A DNA stretch of 64,000 nucleotides from Kibdelosporangium persicum (GTDB lineage Bacteria > Actinomycetota > Actinomycetes > Mycobacteriales > Pseudonocardiaceae). The DNA lies in assembly GCF_013280595.1 (NCBI RefSeq), contig NZ_JAAATY010000023.1:95976-159975 (forward strand), given 5' to 3'. Of this stretch, positions 20,094-28,690 are shown piece by piece (the stretch's first letter is position 1; the number at the start of each line of letters is the position of its first letter). The notes beneath the pieces were generated by a model, which was given only the letters and a program-made list of their open reading frames with translations, did not search any database and was not told where the DNA came from. The position numbers and the translations under genes were made by a program.

Positions 20094-21083
20094 TCAGGCG
20101 GATCCGCGCAGCAGGAACGTGGCCCGGACGGTCGCCACCTCCGGCTTGACGCCGTCGAGCAACTGCCCGACCTGGTCGATGGCGATCGCGCCGACCCGGC
20201 GGGTGTCGATCCGGACGCTGGACAGCGGTGGTTCGACCATGGTGCCGATGGCCAGCCCGTCGAAGCCGATCACCGCGAAGTCGGCGGGCACCCGGCGGCC
20301 GAGCAGCCGCGCCTGGAACATCGCGCCGATCGCGATGACGTCGTTGTACGTGAAGATCGCGTCCAGGTCCGGGTGCTTCTCGAGCATGGCGGCCATGGCC
20401 CGCTGCCCGCCCTCGATCGACTGGGCGGCCGGCGTGACGAACGTCGGCAGGCCGTGCTCCCGCATCGCGTCGGCGTACCACGAGTACCGGACACTGGCCT
20501 CGCCGTGGTGATCGTGGTCGAGCATGCCGATCCGGCGCCTGCCGGACGCCGCCAGGTGCGCGATCGCGGCGTGCACGCCTTGCTCACCGTCCACCCGGAT
20601 CTCGCCGAACCGGCCGGCGACGTCCGTACGTCCGATCTGGACCACCGGCATTCCGCTGGTGTACTGGTCGATCACCGGGCCGGGCTGGCTGAAGTAGCCG
20701 ACCACGGCGTCCACCTGGGAGCCGAGCACGGCCAGAGTGGACAGTTCCTGCTCCTCGTCCTCGGCGGTGTCGTAGACGACGACATGCCAGTCCCGGCGCC
20801 GCGCGGCGGCCAGCGCACCCGCGGCGACCTCGGTGAAGTACGGGTTCAGCAGGTTCGGGATGACCAGCCCGACGGAGGTGCTGTCCTGCCGCACCAGACC
20901 GCGGGCGAACCGGCTCGGCCGGTAGCCCAGTCGCCGGGCGGTGTCCAGCACGCGCTGCTTGGTCGACGTGTCGATCTCGCCCTTGTCGTTCAGCGCCCGC
21001 GACACCGTCTGATAGGACACTCCGGCCGATTTGGCGACATCGCGGATCGTGATCCGTTTGCCTGGCTGCGGCCGGTCCGTCAT
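20094..21083 (-). CDS. LacI-family repressor
   Basis: A 329-aa protein. N-terminal LacI HTH with hinge (ITIRDVAKSAGVSYQTVSRA to GYRPSRFARGL), then a periplasmic-binding-protein-like sugar domain (VGLVIPNLLNPYFTEVAAGA; AVIGFDGLAIGTM). It probably represses the downstream beta-galactosidase through the tandem operators at 20030-20053 and releases on binding a sugar. About 280 bp separate it from lacZ, the gap holding a broken permease. No intact lactose transporter gene is visible in the window. Confidence 0.94.
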   Translation of the reverse strand: MTDRPQPGKRITIRDVAKSAGVSYQTVSRALNDKGEIDTSTKQRVLDTARRLGYRPSRFARGLVRQDSTSVGLVIPNLLNPYFTEVAAGALAAARRRDWHVVVYDTAEDEEQELSTLAVLGSQVDAVVGYFSQPGPVIDQYTSGMPVVQIGRTDVAGRFGEIRVDGEQGVHAAIAHLAASGRRRIGMLDHDHHGEASVRYSWYADAMREHGLPTFVTPAAQSIEGGQRAMAAMLEKHPDLDAIFTYNDVIAIGAMFQARLLGRRVPADFAVIGFDGLAIGTMVEPPLSSVRIDTRRVGAIAIDQVGQLLDGVKPEVATVRATFLLRGSA

Positions 21084-21116
21084 GCGCCGACGTTAGCAGC
21101 ACTCGCCATGCCGCTC

Positions 21117-21171
21117 TTGATTCGCGCGGATCGGTGCCCTTACGCTGTGGTTCCCGCCGCCTCTGGGAACC
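21117..21171 (+). promoter_or_regulatory. Promoter with inverted repeat at the start site
   Basis: TTGATT (21117-21122), 18-bp spacer, TACGCT (21141-21146). Just downstream GGTTCCC (21149-21155) pairs with GGGAACC (21165-21171) across 9 nt, in the position of an operator or a 5' hairpin. The gene starts at 21184. Confidence 0.4.
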
Positions 21172-21183
21172 CTGCACCGGAGG

Positions 21184-21792
21184 ATGTCTGTGGCACGAAA
21201 AATCCCCCTTGTCGCCGCCGTGCTCGCCAGCGCTGGCAGCCTAGCGCTGTCTGCCCCCGCGGCCACCGCGCAGGTCGAGACCGGACCCTGGACGTCGGTC
21301 AGCCCTGGGTACTCGGTCCAGCAACAGGGCTGCGGCACGGTCAGCGGACTGACCATGAGCCTCAGCTGCTCGTCCGCGAGCGGCGTTCAGCGCGCCGAGC
21401 GCCGCTATGACACCTACTGCGACGGAGTGCGCCAGTTCCAGGGCACGTTCCGGATCAACAGCATGAGCGGCAACAGGATCAGCCTGAAGCAGACCTTCGG
21501 GCCGTCGGACGCCGACTTCATGCTCGCCGTGGACAGCAGCCGCAGGCTGTACTCCGTGCGCAACGGCGGAGCCACCATCGCGCCGGCGGGCACCGCCGCG
21601 AACGGTGTGTCGGTGACCGTGAACACCGTGCACTCCGGTTCGGAGCACCGGATCTACATCAACGGTTCGTCGAGGCTCAAGTACGCGGGCCTGAGTGGTT
21701 GCCACTACGACAAGTTCGGCGCCTACCGCACCGACAGCGGTGCCGGGCCGATCTCGGTCACGTGGAGCAACATCAGGTTCTGGCGACGGTGA
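21184..21792 (+). CDS. Secreted lectin/lyase-like protein
   Basis: A 202-aa protein with a signal peptide (to about ALSAPAATAQ). The mature chain has four cysteines and a beta-rich pattern ending CHYDKFGAYRTDSGAGPIS, reminiscent of the jelly-roll polysaccharide lyase 7 / concanavalin-like group (which typically shows YFKAGxY near the end). Catalytic residues cannot be confirmed. GTG at 21190 is an alternative start. Its stop overlaps the start of the lipoprotein gene (GTGA), so the two are coupled. Confidence 0.72.
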   Translation: MSVARKIPLVAAVLASAGSLALSAPAATAQVETGPWTSVSPGYSVQQQGCGTVSGLTMSLSCSSASGVQRAERRYDTYCDGVRQFQGTFRINSMSGNRISLKQTFGPSDADFMLAVDSSRRLYSVRNGGATIAPAGTAANGVSVTVNTVHSGSEHRIYINGSSRLKYAGLSGCHYDKFGAYRTDSGAGPISVTWSNIRFWRR

Positions 21793-22481
21793 TCAGGCAC
21801 CTGGCAGCGGCGGTGTCGCTCGTGGTGCTGGCCGGTTGCTCGGCCGGTCCCACGGGCGATGCCCCGAACCTCACCGCGACCCTGTCGACACCGGTCGACG
21901 CCGAACTTTCCTGGCGTGTCGCGGACAAGGCCGCGGCGGGTCAGGTGGTCGAGTACAGCAACGCGGAGAACGGGCCGTACACGATCCTGGAGTTCCTCCC
22001 GCTGAGCCGGACCACCTACAAGCACGAGGACCTGATCCCGCAGACGAAGTTCTTCTACCGGGTGCGGCCGTACTACGGGACCGCGTCGCCTTCGGTCGAG
22101 CTGACCCTGCCGCCCGGCGAATTCGAGGAGAGCAAGGAATTCCAGGAGTGGTTGCTGCCGTCGACGCGTCCCGGCCCGCCCGCGCACGCGTCGGTCCGCG
22201 ACGCCCGCGGCGCGCCGACGGACTTCACCGTGACGATGGTGAACCCCAACGGCGTCAAGCTCACGTGGACCGACCACACCACGGACGAAGAGGGCTTCCT
22301 GGTGGAGATCAAACCGGACGGGGCACCCGGCTTCAGCCTGGCGGCGATGGTGGACCCGAACGTGAACACCTACGGACTGGTCACCCAGCCGACGGAGAAG
22401 AAAGCGACATATCGGGTGCGCCCGTACCGGTTCGGCGAGCCGACCACCATCGCCGCCCTGACCACCGGCGGGAATCTGTAA
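21789..22481 (+). CDS. Lipoprotein with fibronectin type III-like domains
   Basis: A 230-aa protein. The signal and lipobox are clear: LVVLAGC with Cys at about residue 18. Then come two FN3-like repeats (VDAELSWRVADKAAAGQVVEY..., VKLTWTDHTTDEEGFLVEI... with YRVRPY at the ends). Anchored outside the membrane; a binding or adhesion role is likely but not shown. The GTG at 21789 overlaps the previous stop by 4 nt, indicating co-translation with the secreted lyase-like protein. Confidence 0.8.
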   Translation: MIRHLAAAVSLVVLAGCSAGPTGDAPNLTATLSTPVDAELSWRVADKAAAGQVVEYSNAENGPYTILEFLPLSRTTYKHEDLIPQTKFFYRVRPYYGTASPSVELTLPPGEFEESKEFQEWLLPSTRPGPPAHASVRDARGAPTDFTVTMVNPNGVKLTWTDHTTDEEGFLVEIKPDGAPGFSLAAMVDPNVNTYGLVTQPTEKKATYRVRPYRFGEPTTIAALTTGGNL

Positions 22482-22490
22482 GGTTCCCGC

Positions 22491-22889
22491 GTGGCAACGT
22501 GGAACGAACTGGCCGAGTACGTGCGGACCGAATACGAGATCGTGGCGGAGACGCCGGGCGAGATCCGGCTGCTGTACACCTTCGACGAGGACAGCGACCG
22601 CACCCAGGTGATGATCGTGGCGCGCGAGGAACTGGACCGCAAATACGAATGGGTCCAGATCGCCACGCCCCTCGGACTGGCGCGCGACGTGGACCTGCAC
22701 GCACTGCTCGAGGCGATCGGCCACACGACGGTGTCGGGCGGCGCGGCGATCATGGGCGACCACATCGTGCTCAGGCACTCGCTGCCACTGGAGAACCTGG
22801 ACATCAACGAGTTCACCGACCCACTGACGTTGATCGCGGGCGCCGCGGACGAACTCGAATCGGAATTCTTTGGCGGCGACGACTACTGA
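22491..22889 (+). CDS. YbjN-like / secretion-chaperone-fold protein
   Basis: A 132-aa acidic cytosolic protein; its alternating pattern (WNELAEYVRTEYEIVAE, IRLLYTFDEDSDRTQVMIV, LDINEFTDPLTLIAGAADE) resembles the YbjN/T3SS-chaperone-like fold. Function unknown. GTG start 9 bp after the lipoprotein stop, so probably the third gene of that operon. Confidence 0.72.
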   Translation: MATWNELAEYVRTEYEIVAETPGEIRLLYTFDEDSDRTQVMIVAREELDRKYEWVQIATPLGLARDVDLHALLEAIGHTTVSGGAAIMGDHIVLRHSLPLENLDINEFTDPLTLIAGAADELESEFFGGDDY

Positions 22890-22934
22890 TCGGCCATACT
22901 GCGGGCCATCGGTCACCTGCGAGAGGAGTCGAAG

Positions 22935-22982
22935 TGCGCAACGGCATCGGAACGATCACCGCTTCGACACGAGGGTTCTGAG
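22935..22982 (+). CDS. Possible 15-aa peptide
   Basis: GAGAGGAG precedes a GTG at good distance, opening a 15-codon frame (VRNGIGTITASTRGF-stop). No gene follows closely, so it is not an obvious leader peptide. It may be the stump of a lost gene or chance. Confidence 0.22.
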
Positions 22983-23319
22983 CACTCACAGGCGTTTCGC
23001 ACTCCCCAGTGCGGCTTTGTGCCTCGGCGCAACTCCACCGCCTGGTGCAGCTCCACCGCCCCCGTGCAACTCTCGCCGCTCCAGTACAGCCCCCACCACT
23101 CCCGGGGGGACGGCCCCGCTCCAGCCTACCGGCGGTGCAAGATCAACAGGAGCTTGGTGGTGCGCGATGGGGATAACCCGGCGGTTGTGGACAACTCGGC
23201 GTAGGTGATCTTCCGCCGGGCTGGGTTGTCGGTGCCCGTCGCTACGCTGGATTCCGGGGGCCGGAGGCCGCGGACGCCGTCGGCGATCAGCCGATGCCCG
23301 GACAGCCGAGCACCCGGTG
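22983..23319. other. Non-coding gap
   Basis: No gene supported. Composition drifts into Pro/Leu-rich short frames on both strands; these continue into the minisatellite that follows. Confidence 0.5.
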
Positions 23320-23738
23320 CGCCGGGTTGAGCTGAGTGGGTCGGGGCTGGGCACCAGGCCGGGCTGGGCCGCCAGGGTTGAGCTAGGCACCGGGCTGATT
23401 TGGGACGCCGGGTTGAGCTAGGCACCGGGCTGAGTTGAGGTGCCGGGCTGAGTTGAGGTGCCAGGGGCCCGGTTAGGCACCGGGGCGAGCTCGGCACCGG
23501 GCCGATCTGGGGCGCCGGGTCGGGCTGGAGGCGCCAGGTCGGGCTGGGGCACCGGGTCGGGCTGGAGTGCCGGACCGAGTTGGGGTGCCGGGTCGGGCTG
23601 GGGTGCCGGGTCGGGCTGGGGTGCCGGGTCGAGCTGGGCACCGGGCTGAGGTGAGGCGCCGAATTGGGCTGGGCACCGGACCGAGTTGGGTGCCGGGTCG
23701 GGGCTGAGGCGCCCGGTCGGCTTGGGGCGTCGCGTCGG
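23320..23738. repeat. Degenerate 18-bp minisatellite
   Basis: More than 20 imperfect units of about 18 bp around TGCCGGGTCGGGCTGGGG; the best-preserved units lie at about 23560-23640. Because the period is a multiple of 3, all frames stay open and give artificial Pro/Ala/Asp or Gly/Trp repeats. It ends about 70 bp before the MFS start. Coding is not believed. Confidence 0.8.
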
Positions 23739-23809
23739 CGGCCGGGGTGAGCTCGCTCGTGTCGAAGCGGTCATTCGTCCATGCCCGTTTCGTCTTCGAG
23801 GAGTTCCCT

Positions 23810-25000
23810 TTGCGTGCCCGTATTCCGGCACGGTTCGACTTTCCCAAGCTGTGGGCTGCGTCGGCCGTGTCCAACATCGGTGACGGGGTGACCATGGCGG
23901 CGGGGCCGCTGCTGGTCGCTCACCTGACCCAGAATCCCGTCTGGGTGGCGGGAGCCGTGTTCGCGCAACAGCTGCCCTGGCTGTTGTTCGCCTTGGTCAG
24001 CGGTGCCTACGTTGACCGCGTCGACCGGCGCAGACTCGTCGTGGTGGTCAACGTCGTGAGAGGCCTGGCGCTCGCCGGGCTGGCCGCGGCGATCGCCACC
24101 GGCGTGGTGACGATCCCGATCGTCTACGCCACGTTTTTCCTGCTGGGGCTGGGGGAGACCGTGGCCGACACGGCCGCCGCCGCACTGCTGCCCGCGGTTG
24201 TCCCTTCGGACAAGCTGCCCGCGGCGAACGCGAAACTGATGGCCACCTTCACCATCAACAACCAGTTCGTCGCGAAACCCTTGGGTGCCTGGCTGTTCGC
24301 CACGTCGACGGCCCTGCCGTTCGCCTTCGACGCGGCGACGTTCCTGCTCGCGGCCGGCCTGCTGGCCAGGCTGAGCACAGGGCCCGGGAAACGGGAACCG
24401 GCGCACACCAGTCTGGGGAAGGACATCGTGGAAGGAGTTCGGTGGCTGAAGAACCACCGGGTGCTTCGCACTCTCGCGATCACCATGTGCGCAGCGAACG
24501 TGGTGTTCTGCGGTGCCTTCGCGGTGTTCGTTCTGTACGTCAGGCAACGGCTCGGCCTGGACGACCTGGGTTACGGGCTGTTGCTCACCACGTTCGCCAT
24601 CGGCGGCCTGGCCGGAGCCGCGGCCGCACCTGGTCTGCAACGCAAGATCCCGGCCAGGATGCTGCTGAGGGCGGGGCTGGTCGTCGAGATCCTCACCCAC
24701 CTCACCCTGGCAGCGTCGACGCGGTGGCCGATCGTGGCGGGAGTACTGGTCGTCTTCGGCGTGCACACGATGGTGTGGGGCGGCATCGTCCTGACGATCC
24801 GCCAGCGGACCGTGCCTGAGGGCCTGTTCGGCCGGGTGACCAGCGTGCATCTCCTGCTGGACTTCGGCGGTGCGGCGATCGGGTCGCTGCTCGGCGGGCT
24901 GTTCGCGAAGTCGCTCGGCATCACGGCGCCCTACTGGATCGCGGCGGGGGTGATGGTGCTGATCAGCGTGGCGGCCTGGCGGCCACTGCGCGCAGCCTGA
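23810..25000 (+). CDS. MFS exporter (MFS_3 / enterobactin-exporter type)
   Basis: A 396-aa transporter with about 12 membrane helices. Typical early segment LWAASAVSNIGDGVTMAAGPL, then GAYVDRVDRRRLVVVVN (the loop 2-3 motif). The TTG at 23810 is chosen because GAGGAG lies 7 bp before it; a GTG at 23747 would add 21 residues reaching back to the minisatellite. It exports an unknown small molecule. The LysR gene starts 13 bp downstream, so the two may be one transcript. Confidence 0.88.
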   Translation: MRARIPARFDFPKLWAASAVSNIGDGVTMAAGPLLVAHLTQNPVWVAGAVFAQQLPWLLFALVSGAYVDRVDRRRLVVVVNVVRGLALAGLAAAIATGVVTIPIVYATFFLLGLGETVADTAAAALLPAVVPSDKLPAANAKLMATFTINNQFVAKPLGAWLFATSTALPFAFDAATFLLAAGLLARLSTGPGKREPAHTSLGKDIVEGVRWLKNHRVLRTLAITMCAANVVFCGAFAVFVLYVRQRLGLDDLGYGLLLTTFAIGGLAGAAAAPGLQRKIPARMLLRAGLVVEILTHLTLAASTRWPIVAGVLVVFGVHTMVWGGIVLTIRQRTVPEGLFGRVTSVHLLLDFGGAAIGSLLGGLFAKSLGITAPYWIAAGVMVLISVAAWRPLRAA

Positions 25001-25013
25001 ATCATCGTCCAGT

Positions 25014-25901
25014 ATGGACGCCAGGCAGTTGGAGTACTTTCTCGCGGTTGTCGACCACGGTGGGGTCAACCGGGCCGCGTCCGCGCTGTTCCTGACACAG
25101 CCGTCGCTGTCCCAGGCGATCCGGGCGCTGGAGCGTGATCTCGGGCAGGAGTTGTTCCACCGGGCCGGCCGCCGTCTGGTGCTCACCGACGCCGGGCGGG
25201 CGCTGGTCGAACCGGCACGTGACGTGATCAGGGGCCTGGCGGTCGCACGGGACAGTGTCTCGTCGGTCGCCGGGCTGGTCACCGGCCGGGTCGAGATCGC
25301 CTCGATGCCCTCCCAGGCGGTCGAGCCGCTCAGCGGGCTGATCAAGGCGTTCACCGAACGGCATCCCGGCCTGAAGGTCACGGTCCGGGCGGCGTTCACC
25401 GCGCCCGGCGTGATCGAGATGGTCCGCACCGGGGTCACCGAGCTCGGCCTGCTGGGCAGCAGCGAGCACCCCGCCGCGGCCGAGGTCGACCTCAGGCCGC
25501 TCAAGCGGCAGCGGTTCGTCGTGGTCGCGCCGAAGGGGTCGTTTCCCCGGCGGAAAGTGCTGAAACGCTCCGATCTGGACGGCCGGCGCGTGATCGTCGG
25601 GCAGACCGGCACGGGCATGCGGCGGCTCGTCGACGAGATGCGGGCCGACGGGATCGCGCTGACCGCGGTTGTCGAGTCCGAGCACCGCGAGTCGATCCTG
25701 CCGCTGGTGCTCGGCGGTGTCGGGCTGGCCGTGGTCACCGAGTCGTGGGCGCCGTTGGCCCGGCAGGCGGGCGCGGACGTGCTCGACCTCGAGCCGCCCG
25801 CGTACCTCAACATCCTGCTGGCCAGCCGCAAGGCGTGGCTCAGCCCCGCGGCCGACGCGTTCCTGCGAGTGATAGGCGCTGCCTATAGGTCCAGTCGTTG
25901 A
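25014..25901 (+). CDS. LysR-family regulator
   Basis: A 295-aa LysR protein: winged HTH at 1-60 (MDARQLEYFLAVVDHGGVNRAASALFLTQ, split here by function: helix-turn-helix NRAASALFLTQPSLSQAIR), then two-lobed effector domain. It lies 42 bp before the tartrate-dehydrogenase-like gene on the same strand and 13 bp after the MFS exporter. It probably controls one or both. Effector unknown; a dicarboxylate would fit the downstream enzyme. Confidence 0.93.
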   Translation: MDARQLEYFLAVVDHGGVNRAASALFLTQPSLSQAIRALERDLGQELFHRAGRRLVLTDAGRALVEPARDVIRGLAVARDSVSSVAGLVTGRVEIASMPSQAVEPLSGLIKAFTERHPGLKVTVRAAFTAPGVIEMVRTGVTELGLLGSSEHPAAAEVDLRPLKRQRFVVVAPKGSFPRRKVLKRSDLDGRRVIVGQTGTGMRRLVDEMRADGIALTAVVESEHRESILPLVLGGVGLAVVTESWAPLARQAGADVLDLEPPAYLNILLASRKAWLSPAADAFLRVIGAAYRSSR

Positions 25902-25943
25902 CGTCACTTGGACGTGGCACGCCGCAGGTGGTGCTATCGAACG

Positions 25944-26999
25944 ATGAAGACGCACCGCATAGCGCTCATCCCCGGTGACGGCATCGGCCAGGAGGTGACG
26001 CCCGCGGCGTGCGCGATTCTGGACGCGGTGGGCAAACGCCACGGCTACGAGCTCAGCTACGACTCCTTCGACTGGTCGTGTGCCCGCTTCCTGAGCGAAG
26101 GCGCGATGATGCCCGCCGACGGCCTCGACCGGATCCGCCACCACGACGCGATCTTCCTCGGCGCGGTCGGAGATCCGAGTGTGGCCGACCACGTCTCGCT
26201 GTGGGGGCTGCTGATCCCGATCCGGCGCCGGTTCGGGCAGTACGTCAACCTCCGCCCGATCCGGGTGTTCGACGGGGTGCCGAGCCCGGTGCGGGCCGCC
26301 ACGCCGGCGGTGGACTTCGTCGTGGTCAGGGAGAACGTCGAGGGGGAGTACAGCGAGATCGGCGGCCGGATGAACCGCGGCTTCGCCTCGGAGATGGCCG
26401 TCCAGGAGTCGGTGTTCACGCGGGCCGGGGTCACCAGGATCGCCGACTTCGCGTTCACGCTCGCCCAGGGCCGCCGCAAGCACGTGACCTCGGCGACGAA
26501 GTCGAACGGGATCGTGCACACGATGCCGTTCTGGGACGAGGTGGTCGCCGAACGAGCCGGCGAGTTCCCGGATGTCGCTTGGGCACAGGAGCACATCGAC
26601 GCCCTGTGCGCGAAGGTCGTGCTCGATCCCGCCCGGTTCGACGTGATCGTCGCGTCCAACCTGTTCGGCGACATCCTGAGCGACCTGGCCGCGGCCGTCG
26701 CCGGCAGCATCGGCGTGGCCCCGGCCGCGAACCTCAACCCCGAGCGCGACTTCCCGTCGATGTTCGAGCCGGTGCACGGCTCGGCGCCGGACATCGCCGG
26801 CCAGGGCGTGGCCAACCCGGTCGGCATGGTCTGGACCGGCGCGATGATGCTGCGGCACCTCGGTCACCCGGAGGCGGCCGCGGAGATCGAGCAAGCGATC
26901 GCATCGATCTTCGCGACGACTCCGCTGCGCACCCGTGACCTCGGTGGCACGGCGTCCACGAAGGACTTCACGGACGCGTTGCTGGACGCCTTGCCGTGA
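25944..26999 (+). CDS. Tartrate dehydrogenase/decarboxylase-like enzyme
   Basis: A 351-aa beta-decarboxylating dehydrogenase of the isopropylmalate/isocitrate family. Seen are IALIPGDGIGQEV, VNLRPIRVF, VVVRENVEGEYSEIGGR (the tartrate-dehydrogenase type loop), catalytic Lys in TSATKSNG, metal-binding Asp set in NLFGDILSDLAA and the NAD site HGSAPDIAGQGVANP. The sequence fits TIGR02089-type tartrate dehydrogenase or D-malate dehydrogenase; the two cannot be separated here. ATG at 25944. Probably regulated by the adjacent LysR. Confidence 0.9.
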   Translation: MKTHRIALIPGDGIGQEVTPAACAILDAVGKRHGYELSYDSFDWSCARFLSEGAMMPADGLDRIRHHDAIFLGAVGDPSVADHVSLWGLLIPIRRRFGQYVNLRPIRVFDGVPSPVRAATPAVDFVVVRENVEGEYSEIGGRMNRGFASEMAVQESVFTRAGVTRIADFAFTLAQGRRKHVTSATKSNGIVHTMPFWDEVVAERAGEFPDVAWAQEHIDALCAKVVLDPARFDVIVASNLFGDILSDLAAAVAGSIGVAPAANLNPERDFPSMFEPVHGSAPDIAGQGVANPVGMVWTGAMMLRHLGHPEAAAEIEQAIASIFATTPLRTRDLGGTASTKDFTDALLDALP

Positions 27000-27014
27000 C
27001 CACGTGATGCCACG

Positions 27015-27365
27015 TCACCGGCTGGCTCGTTCGGGGCGGTCGAGGATACGCAGCCAGGTCCCGTCGGGCTGACGGCGTGCGACCTGAGTGCGCCCGCCTG
27101 TGCCGTCGGCGGGCACGGTGGCGGTCAGCGCGATGTCGCCGCAGATCAGAGTGGGCAACGGCTGTTCCACTGTGAACTGCGGCCGCGCGGCCACCAACTG
27201 CTGGAGCACCGCGCGGATCGCGTCCCTGCCGACGGTCGGATTGCCCGCGGGGAAGTCAAGGACGGCGTCCTCGGCGTACAACTGCGCCATGCTGTCGGCG
27301 TCGCCCGCGTTGGCGTATTCGACGAACAGGCGGGCCAGGTCTTCGGGGTGTGTTGCCTTCCGCAT
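27015..27365 (-). CDS. SnoaL-like (NTF2-fold) protein
   Basis: A 116-aa cone-shaped NTF2/SnoaL-like protein: DLARLFVEYANAGDADSMAQ, LYAEDAVLDFPAGNPTVGRD, and RILDRPERASR at the end. Such proteins are small isomerases, cyclases or binding proteins; no catalytic pair can be assigned. Divergent from a LysR gene 70 bp away that likely regulates it. Confidence 0.88.
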   Translation of the reverse strand: MRKATHPEDLARLFVEYANAGDADSMAQLYAEDAVLDFPAGNPTVGRDAIRAVLQQLVAARPQFTVEQPLPTLICGDIALTATVPADGTGGRTQVARRQPDGTWLRILDRPERASR

Positions 27366-27402
27366 GACTCCAGCGTGCGCCCGGCTCAGCCATAAGTCCA
27401 AG

Positions 27403-27422
27403 AGCTGGTTCGTCTGACAGCT
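27403..27422. promoter_or_regulatory. Possible LysR binding site
   Basis: AGCTG (27403-27407) and CAGCT (27418-27422) form an inverted repeat with a 10-bp gap in the 70-bp region between the divergent SnoaL-like gene and lysR. Length suits a LysR recognition dyad, but the T-N11-A form is not exact. Confidence 0.3.
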
Positions 27423-27435
27423 AGAATCAGCGGTT

Positions 27436-28299
27436 ATGGAACTCCGGCAGCTGGCGTACTTCGTCGCCGTGGTGGAGGAGGCGAGTTTCACCAGGGCCGC
27501 CGAACGCATGCACGTGGCCCAGCCCGGTATCAGCGCGCAGATCCGCCAGCTGGAACGGGAGTTCGGCCATCAGTTGCTGGACCGTTCGGGCCGGACAGTC
27601 CGGGTCACCGAGATGGGTGCCGCGGTCCTGCCGCACGCCAGGGCGGCGTTGCGGGCGGTGGAGGGCGCGAAGCTCGCCGTCGACGAGCTCGCCGGACTGG
27701 TGCGTGGGCACGTCGCGGTCGGCATGGTCACGTCGCACAACGTGGACATCCCGACGCTGTTGGCCCGGTTCAACAACGACTACCCGGCCGTGCAGATCAC
27801 GCTGGTCGAGGCGAACTCGGGCAAACTCGTCGACGACCTGCGCGGCGGCAGGCTGGACGTGGCGATCGTCGGCCTGGCGGCCGAGCTGCCGGGACTGGAC
27901 CTGCACGTGCTGTCGGACGAGCGGCTGGTCGCCGCGGTCGGCCGCGACGATCCCCTCGCGAAGGCGAAGCGGATTCCGCTGGCGGACCTGCGGGACCGGT
28001 CGCTGATCTGTCTTCCTGACGGGACCGGCATCCGGGCCATCCTGGAGAACGCCTGTGCCGCGGCGGGTTTCCGGCCACGGGTGGCGTTCGAGGCCGGCAC
28101 GCCGCCGGTGCTGGCCGAACTCGCCGCCCGCGGGCTGGGCATCGCGATCCTGCCGGAGTCACTCGTGCGCAACCGGCCTGACCTGCGTCCGATCGTGGTG
28201 ACCGGAGCCGATCTGCGTGGCCGCCTGGCGTGGGCGTGGCGGGCCGACGGGCCGCTGAGCCCGGCCGCCAAGGCGTTCGTGGCGCATCTGCGCCGGTAG
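27436..28299 (+). CDS. LysR-family regulator
   Basis: A 287-aa LysR regulator with HTH (RAAERMHVAQPGISAQIRQL) and effector domain (VGMVTSHNVDIPTLLARFNN). Head to head with the SnoaL-like gene. The small MarR-like gene begins 10 bp downstream. The likely target is the divergent SnoaL-like gene. Confidence 0.93.
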   Translation: MELRQLAYFVAVVEEASFTRAAERMHVAQPGISAQIRQLEREFGHQLLDRSGRTVRVTEMGAAVLPHARAALRAVEGAKLAVDELAGLVRGHVAVGMVTSHNVDIPTLLARFNNDYPAVQITLVEANSGKLVDDLRGGRLDVAIVGLAAELPGLDLHVLSDERLVAAVGRDDPLAKAKRIPLADLRDRSLICLPDGTGIRAILENACAAAGFRPRVAFEAGTPPVLAELAARGLGIAILPESLVRNRPDLRPIVVTGADLRGRLAWAWRADGPLSPAAKAFVAHLRR

Positions 28300-28309
28300 T
28301 TTGACCGCC

Positions 28310-28597
28310 ATGAGGTGGTCACGTGCCGAGTTGCACCAGTCATCCGGGCTGACGCCCGCCGGTTACGAGATCCTCATGCTGCTCGCGGCGACCCCGGAAC
28401 ACCTGCTGTCCAGGCGGGAGCTGACCGAGGCCGTCGGCGCGAGCAGGCAACTGGTGTCCAAAACCCTTGCCGGGCTGGAACGACGGGGATTCGTCAAGCG
28501 CGGACGACGGCACGGGGAACCGGTCGTCAGACTGTCGACGCGGGGCTGGGCGTTCTGGTCCGAGGTGCACGGTCTGCACGGTCTGCACGAAGCGTAA
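28310..28597 (+). CDS. Small winged-helix (MarR-like) protein
   Basis: A 95-aa protein made almost only of a winged helix: LTPAGYEILMLLAATPEHLL, SRRELTEAVGASRQLVSKTL (recognition helix), LERRGFVKRGRRHGEPVVRL (wing). Shorter than full MarR (about 140 aa), lacking the long dimerisation helices. ATG at 28310, just after lysR. Confidence 0.72.
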   Translation: MRWSRAELHQSSGLTPAGYEILMLLAATPEHLLSRRELTEAVGASRQLVSKTLAGLERRGFVKRGRRHGEPVVRLSTRGWAFWSEVHGLHGLHEA

Positions 28598-28690
28598 TTC
28601 GTCGGCGGGCGTGAGTTCCAGCGCCGCGCCGGGCCGATCTCGGCGGACGGCAGTGTGTCCTTCACCAGGCCGCACATTCCACCAGCGGCC

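Noticed and set aside
23126..23895. Proline-rich minus-strand proteins over the minisatellite
   Set aside because: Created by an 18-bp repeat keeping frames open; no start signals or conserved domain.
23771..25831. Long minus-strand open frame of about 690 codons opposite the MFS and LysR genes
   Set aside because: GC-rich shadow of two clear plus-strand genes; low-complexity Arg/Pro-rich translation and no ribosome site.
25002..26894. 630-codon minus-strand frame opposite LysR and tartrate-dehydrogenase genes
   Set aside because: Shadow frame, His/Arg-rich with no family motifs.
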